Of a stretch of DNA of 64,000 bases, positions 60,730 to 64,000 are shown in pieces. The stretch is from UA16 sp042095135 (GTDB lineage Bacteria; Bacteroidota; Bacteroidia; Flavobacteriales_D; Sanyastnellaceae). Each line of letters opens with the position of its first letter. Position 1 is the stretch's first letter. Both the position numbers and the translations under genes were made by a program. Under the pieces are notes generated by a model. The model had not been told where the DNA came from. It was given only the letters and a program-made list of their open reading frames with translations, and did not search any database. Where the stretch lies: the NCBI GenBank assembly GCA_042095135.1, contig JBELBV010000002.1, positions 1 through 64,000 of the forward strand, in the 5' to 3' direction.

Positions 60730-61440
60730 ATGGAAAGTCCCGACCAACAGCAAGTACGTATCCTCCTCGCGGAAGACGATGCCGCCATGCGCAAAGCGGT
60801 CAAACTGAATTTTATTCGGGAAGGCTGGCATGTCGTGGAAGCAGAGAACGGCGAAGAAGCGCTGGGTCTGGCGCGGCAGCACCGACTGGATGCTGCGGTG
60901 TTCGACGTAATGATGCCGAAGCTGGACGGCATCTCTGTGTGCAAATCCCTCCGCACGGAAGGATCACGGCTTCCCATTCTATTCCTGACCGCCAAAAACG
61001 ACGGCGAAGACCGCGTAGAGGGACTCAAGGCTGGGGGCGATGATTACTTGGGAAAGCCCTTTCACATCGAAGAGCTCATCCTACGGGTTCAACGGCTTCT
61101 TCGCTCGCAAAACAACGATGCCACGGAGGTGCTCCAGTCTTTCGATTTTAACAGCGGTGGCTCCATCGATTTTGACGCCTTTGAAATTATCACCGATGCG
61201 GGCGAGACGCAGCGCATCTCCAAACGGGAAAGTCAACTGCTCAGGCTGTTGATTTCCAAAGCAAGACAGGTCGTCAGCCGCGAAGAAATCCTTGAGGTCG
61301 TCTGGGGCTACCACGCCTTCCCCAACACCCGAACGATCGACAACCACATCGTTACGTTTCGCAAATATTTTGAGAAGGACCCGAAAAATCCGGTCCATTT
61401 CACCTCTGTACGGGGTGTCGGCTATAAATTTAACCCGTAA
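60730..61440 (+). CDS. OmpR/PhoB-type response regulator
   Basis: A two-component regulator (236 aa). The receiver domain (about 8-125) has the acidic pair E15/D16/D17 region in LLAEDD, phosphoacceptor D59 in VFDVMMP, T87 and K109 in GKPF. The C-terminal winged-helix domain (about 140-236) has SRREILEVVWG-like sequence (SREEILEVVWGY) and ends RGVGYKFNP. No histidine kinase gene is adjacent on this side. The ATG at 60730 is the family start; a 17-codon longer frame overlaps menI. Confidence 0.93.
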   Translation: MESPDQQQVRILLAEDDAAMRKAVKLNFIREGWHVVEAENGEEALGLARQHRLDAAVFDVMMPKLDGISVCKSLRTEGSRLPILFLTAKNDGEDRVEGLKAGGDDYLGKPFHIEELILRVQRLLRSQNNDATEVLQSFDFNSGGSIDFDAFEIITDAGETQRISKRESQLLRLLISKARQVVSREEILEVVWGYHAFPNTRTIDNHIVTFRKYFEKDPKNPVHFTSVRGVGYKFNP

Positions 61441-61578
61441 ACATCACGTTATTAGGTGTTTATGAGTAAAGCGCTGATTTTTTAGAAAAAAACAGGCAAC
61501 CCCCCGTTTTCTGCTTCGTCTATGTTGCAAACACGGTCTGAGAATACTGTGTTGGTTTCAATTTCTTGCAGGTTACTG

Positions 61579-61614
61579 AAGGGGGGTCCAATGGGATTCC
61601 CCTTCTTTCGTTTT
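61579..61614 (+). terminator. Terminator-like hairpin downstream of the regulator gene
   Basis: AAGGGGGGTCC and GGATTCCCCTT pair over 11 bases (two G-T wobbles) around a four-base loop, followed by CTTTCGTTTT. It lies 138 bases after the regulator stop, so the transcript has a long 3' region or a small RNA may end here. The 190-base gap (61441-61633) holds no reading frame I can support. Confidence 0.65.
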
Positions 61615-61633
61615 GGGCCGGACTCGCGTCGCC

Positions 61634-62260
61634 TCACTGAAGCTTGACGTATACGACCTGTTTGGTTTCAAAAAAGGGCTGATCAAACCATTCGGACAAG
61701 GGCAACCGCTCTGTTGGGTACCCCACCTCCGCAAGCTCTTCACCTAGGTCACCTCCTTTCAATGCCAGAATGCCATTGGGCCAAGGGTTGATGGATTGCT
61801 TCTTGATTTTGCCTTGCACCCACGGGATGAACCGGTTCATGCGTGTCACTGCTCGGCTGACCACGAAATCGAATTGGCCTTTGATGTCCTCGGCCCGTCC
61901 ATGGTGGACGGTGACGTTCGTTAGCCCCAGGGCTTGGGCCACTGCCCGGACCACCTTCATCTTTTTGCCGATGCTATCGCACAAAACGAAGTTCACCTCC
62001 GGATACGCTATCGCCAAGGGAATACCTGGAAAACCCCCACCGGTTCCCACATCGAGCACATCGCTGCCCGGCGCGAACTTCATGGCTTTTACAAGCGCTA
62101 GGCTGTGCAAGACGTGGCGTTCGTCAAATGCATCCATATCCTTTCTAGAAATCACATTGATGGCCGCGTTCCACTCGGTGTAGAGGCCTTTCAATTTGCC
62201 CAGTTGTTCCACCGCCTCATCGGACAGCTCTGGAATAAAGGCTCGGAAGTCCACGCTCAA
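61634..62260 (-). CDS. rsmG: 16S rRNA (guanine-527-N7)-methyltransferase
   Basis: GidB/RsmG (208 aa) methylates G527 of 16S rRNA with SAM; its loss gives low-level streptomycin resistance in other bacteria. Motif I is VLDVGTGGGFPGIPLAIAYP, with VISRKDMDAF before it and FVVSRAVTRM after it. The start overlaps the end of the sigma factor gene by four bases (ATGA). Confidence 0.96.
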   Translation of the reverse strand: MSVDFRAFIPELSDEAVEQLGKLKGLYTEWNAAINVISRKDMDAFDERHVLHSLALVKAMKFAPGSDVLDVGTGGGFPGIPLAIAYPEVNFVLCDSIGKKMKVVRAVAQALGLTNVTVHHGRAEDIKGQFDFVVSRAVTRMNRFIPWVQGKIKKQSINPWPNGILALKGGDLGEELAEVGYPTERLPLSEWFDQPFFETKQVVYVKLQ

Positions 62261-62865
62261 ATGGTTTCGCGCACCTGACCCAACATCGCTTCCAGGGCCT
62301 CGCGCGCCCGGTGCAGCTGCGCCTTCACAGTGCCGAGCGATCGGTCCAACTCCTCCGCGATTTCGTCGTAGCTCTTCTCTTCGAAGTAGCGCAACTCAAC
62401 CAGCTCGCGGTACTTGGGCTTCATCTTGCTCACCACGTCACGCAGCAATTCGATGCGCTCTTTCTTTTCGAGGGTTTGGATGGGATCCAGCTTGTCGTCT
62501 GCGATGTGAATCTCCATGGCCTCACCGTCCTCATTGCGGAACCCTTGATCCAGGGACAGCGCATTGATGCGCTTCTTCCGGATGAAGTCAATCGTGTGAT
62601 TGGAACCAATCTTGAACAACCACGTCGAGAAAGCGAAAGCCGGCGTGTATTGGTGCAAACGGTTGAACGCCTTTGTGAAGGTCTCCATGGTCAGGTCTTC
62701 CGCATCGTCGGAGCTGAACACCATTTTGTTGATCATGTGAAAAATGGAATCGCGGTAGCGCTCCATCAACTCGCCAAACGCCCGCTGGTCGTTCTCCTTG
62801 GTCACACGCAACACGAGCGCGTAGTCGTAACGGGCTTTGTCGGAGAGGTTGGGGTTGACGTCCAT
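62257..62865 (-). CDS. RNA polymerase sigma factor, sigma-70/ECF family
   Basis: A two-domain sigma factor (202 aa). Region 2 (about 28-98) has FGELMERYRDSIF, DAEDLTMETFTKAF and FSTWLFKIGSNHTIDFIRKKR; region 4 (about 140-195) has the helix-turn-helix in YFEEKSYDEIAEELDRSLGTVKAQLHRARE. No anti-sigma gene follows. Instead it overlaps rsmG by ATGA, so it is expressed with a ribosome methylase. Such sigma factors are common in Bacteroidota, some being nearly housekeeping. Confidence 0.94.
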   Translation of the reverse strand: MDVNPNLSDKARYDYALVLRVTKENDQRAFGELMERYRDSIFHMINKMVFSSDDAEDLTMETFTKAFNRLHQYTPAFAFSTWLFKIGSNHTIDFIRKKRINALSLDQGFRNEDGEAMEIHIADDKLDPIQTLEKKERIELLRDVVSKMKPKYRELVELRYFEEKSYDEIAEELDRSLGTVKAQLHRAREALEAMLGQVRETI

Positions 62866-62902
62866 GTGGTATTCGAGCTTGGTTCTGCGTTTACCACCCC
62901 AG

Positions 62903-64000
62903 CTACCATTTGCGTTTGTCTTGCCGTTTCCACATCAACGACAGAGCGACCCAGGCACTCCACGCCGACCAGAAAGGAAGCAAAGCACCCCGGTTTCGCC
63001 AAGAATAAGGGGCTTGATAGGCTTTGGTGATGGACCGAAAGTTAAGCAGCTCACTCAACCACATGCCCCCCAACAGCGCACCTGTAATCCATAGCGAATT
63101 GTGAACAACCACTGCCCCAACTGCGGTCACAAACACCGCCGTGCGCAACAACTTCGGCACGGCCATTCGCCCCTGATCCGCAACACGGTAATGCGGCGCC
63201 GTGGACCAATGCCGGCGCTTCTGCGCCAGCCAATCCGACCACGTAGACGGCATGGCCGCATCCATCTGCGCGGCCCGGTGAGCAGCGACAGCAATGGACG
63301 CGCCTGGCGCGCTGGCGAGCGCTTGAATCATCATGTCGTCGTCGCCCGAAGCGGTCGCAGGTGCGTTGGAAAAGCCAGGGAATGCCGACCGGCGCATGGC
63401 CAGGTTGCGGCCCACCCCCATGTACGGTTTGCCCCGCTCCGCCCAACCCACATAGGAACGCGTGATGTACACCGCGTCCAAGGCTTGTACACGAGCAAGC
63501 CAGGTGGCAGACGTCTGATCCTGCGGCCAGCTAACACCCAAAACCGCGGCTACATCATCGGGACAGCCGGCGGTCATTTCCGTTGCCCACGCCGGGCCTG
63601 CCGGCAAGCAATCCACATCCGTCAACAGCACCCATTCTCCGGAGGCCTGCTCGACACCGAAGCGCAAGGCATCGCGCTTTCCGGGGGATGTTCCGTCAAT
63701 GCGGTGGTGAGCAAATTTGAAGGGTACTTTTTCCTGAGCCGCTAGCGTCAACAGCGCAGGCAATTCGTCCGTCGATCCGTCGTCAATGGCTATAATCTCC
63801 GTGCCTATTGGCCATTGTTGACGCTTCATCGCCGCCCACCACGCCGGCCAATGCTCGGCGTCGTCCTTGATGCAAACCACCACACTGACCGTGTCGGGGT
63901 CATCGTTGGTTTCGTCCGTTTGCATGGCCCGCAGGCACGCGTGCGTCAATGCCTTGGAATGGGCAATGTAGGCCACCGAACAAGCCGCCAAAAGCCCGAC
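62903..64000 (-). CDS. Family 2 glycosyltransferase (5' end beyond window)
   Basis: A membrane-bound GT-A fold glycosyltransferase; the frame is open to the window edge, so the true start is outside. About 366 codons are visible. The N-terminal stretch VGLLAACSVAYIAHSKAL looks like the end of a membrane helix. The donor-binding part has SVVVCIKDDAEHWPAWW and IIAIDDGSTDE, the metal motif is in LLTDVDCLP, and the acceptor side has GVGRNLAMRRSAF and a QKRRHW motif. Two or three membrane helices close the protein. Substrates are unknown. Confidence 0.85.
   Translation of the reverse strand, partial: VGLLAACSVAYIAHSKALTHACLRAMQTDETNDDPDTVSVVVCIKDDAEHWPAWWAAMKRQQWPIGTEIIAIDDGSTDELPALLTLAAQEKVPFKFAHHRIDGTSPGKRDALRFGVEQASGEWVLLTDVDCLPAGPAWATEMTAGCPDDVAAVLGVSWPQDQTSATWLARVQALDAVYITRSYVGWAERGKPYMGVGRNLAMRRSAFPGFSNAPATASGDDDMMIQALASAPGASIAVAAHRAAQMDAAMPSTWSDWLAQKRRHWSTAPHYRVADQGRMAVPKLLRTAVFVTAVGAVVVHNSLWITGALLGGMWLSELLNFRSITKAYQAPYSWRNRGALLPFWSAWSAWVALSLMWKRQDKRKW

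Overview
The window is a piece of chromosome from a member of the Bacteroidota, most likely a flavobacterial lineage with unusually high GC (roughly 55% by eye). The evidence is the mixture of families: three proteins tied to the type IX secretion system (two with C-terminal sorting domains and one PorE-like OmpA protein), a carboxypeptidase-regulatory-domain TonB receptor, a type III glutamine synthetase, a Bacteroidota-type long PurM, menaquinone as quinone, and many upstream elements of the Bacteroidota primary sigma factor type (TTG, 19-20 bp, TAnnTTTG). The five tRNAs carry no encoded CCA. I see no insertion sequence, prophage, CRISPR array or integron; nearly everything is conserved housekeeping DNA and no intergenic gap exceeds 300 bp.

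Layout. 1-8.6 kb: mdh, a secreted MORN-like repeat protein translationally coupled to a T9SS subtilase, then a minus-strand set (PhnP-like hydrolase, lipid A acyltransferase, rarA), and a conserved protein of unassigned function. 8.6-21.7 kb: the classic transcription/translation block on the minus strand, tRNA-Thr/Tyr/Gly/Thr-tuf-tRNA-Trp-secE-nusG-rplKAJL-rpoBC, led by a near-perfect promoter and interrupted between rplL and rpoB by a strong terminator-like hairpin. 21.8-25.7 kb: hpf, xerC, rpsU, an acyl-CoA dehydrogenase, apt and a ComEA-like HhH protein. 25.7-33.5 kb: an AGCS symporter, then an apparent operon (PorE-like OmpA protein, purM, prfA, pyrF, K+ channel). 33.6-44 kb: type III glutamine synthetase with a clear promoter, a large T9SS protein related to PNGase F, an aminotransferase-GNAT-S4 cluster and a TonB receptor. 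44-51 kb: dnaX, the rpsF-rpsR-rplI operon, uvrB-trmH and an S37-type peptidase. 51-60.7 kb: a TPR lipoprotein, accA, and a tightly coupled menaquinone operon (menI-like, menF, menD, menA, menC, menE, then rdgB). 60.7-64 kb: an OmpR-type regulator, a sigma factor coupled to rsmG, and a family 2 glycosyltransferase running off the end.

I did not find a wholly new system. The signals most worth a second look are: (i) an uninterrupted A10 run in dnaX exactly where a short gamma-like product would be made, with stops at once in both other frames; (ii) a T9SS protein in which a PNGase F fold appears to be split by an insertion of about 500 residues carrying a LamG domain; (iii) the rplL-rpoB hairpin; (iv) a terminator-like hairpin just ahead of a TTG-started xerC; and (v) several promoters so close to the start codon that the mRNAs should be leaderless or nearly so.
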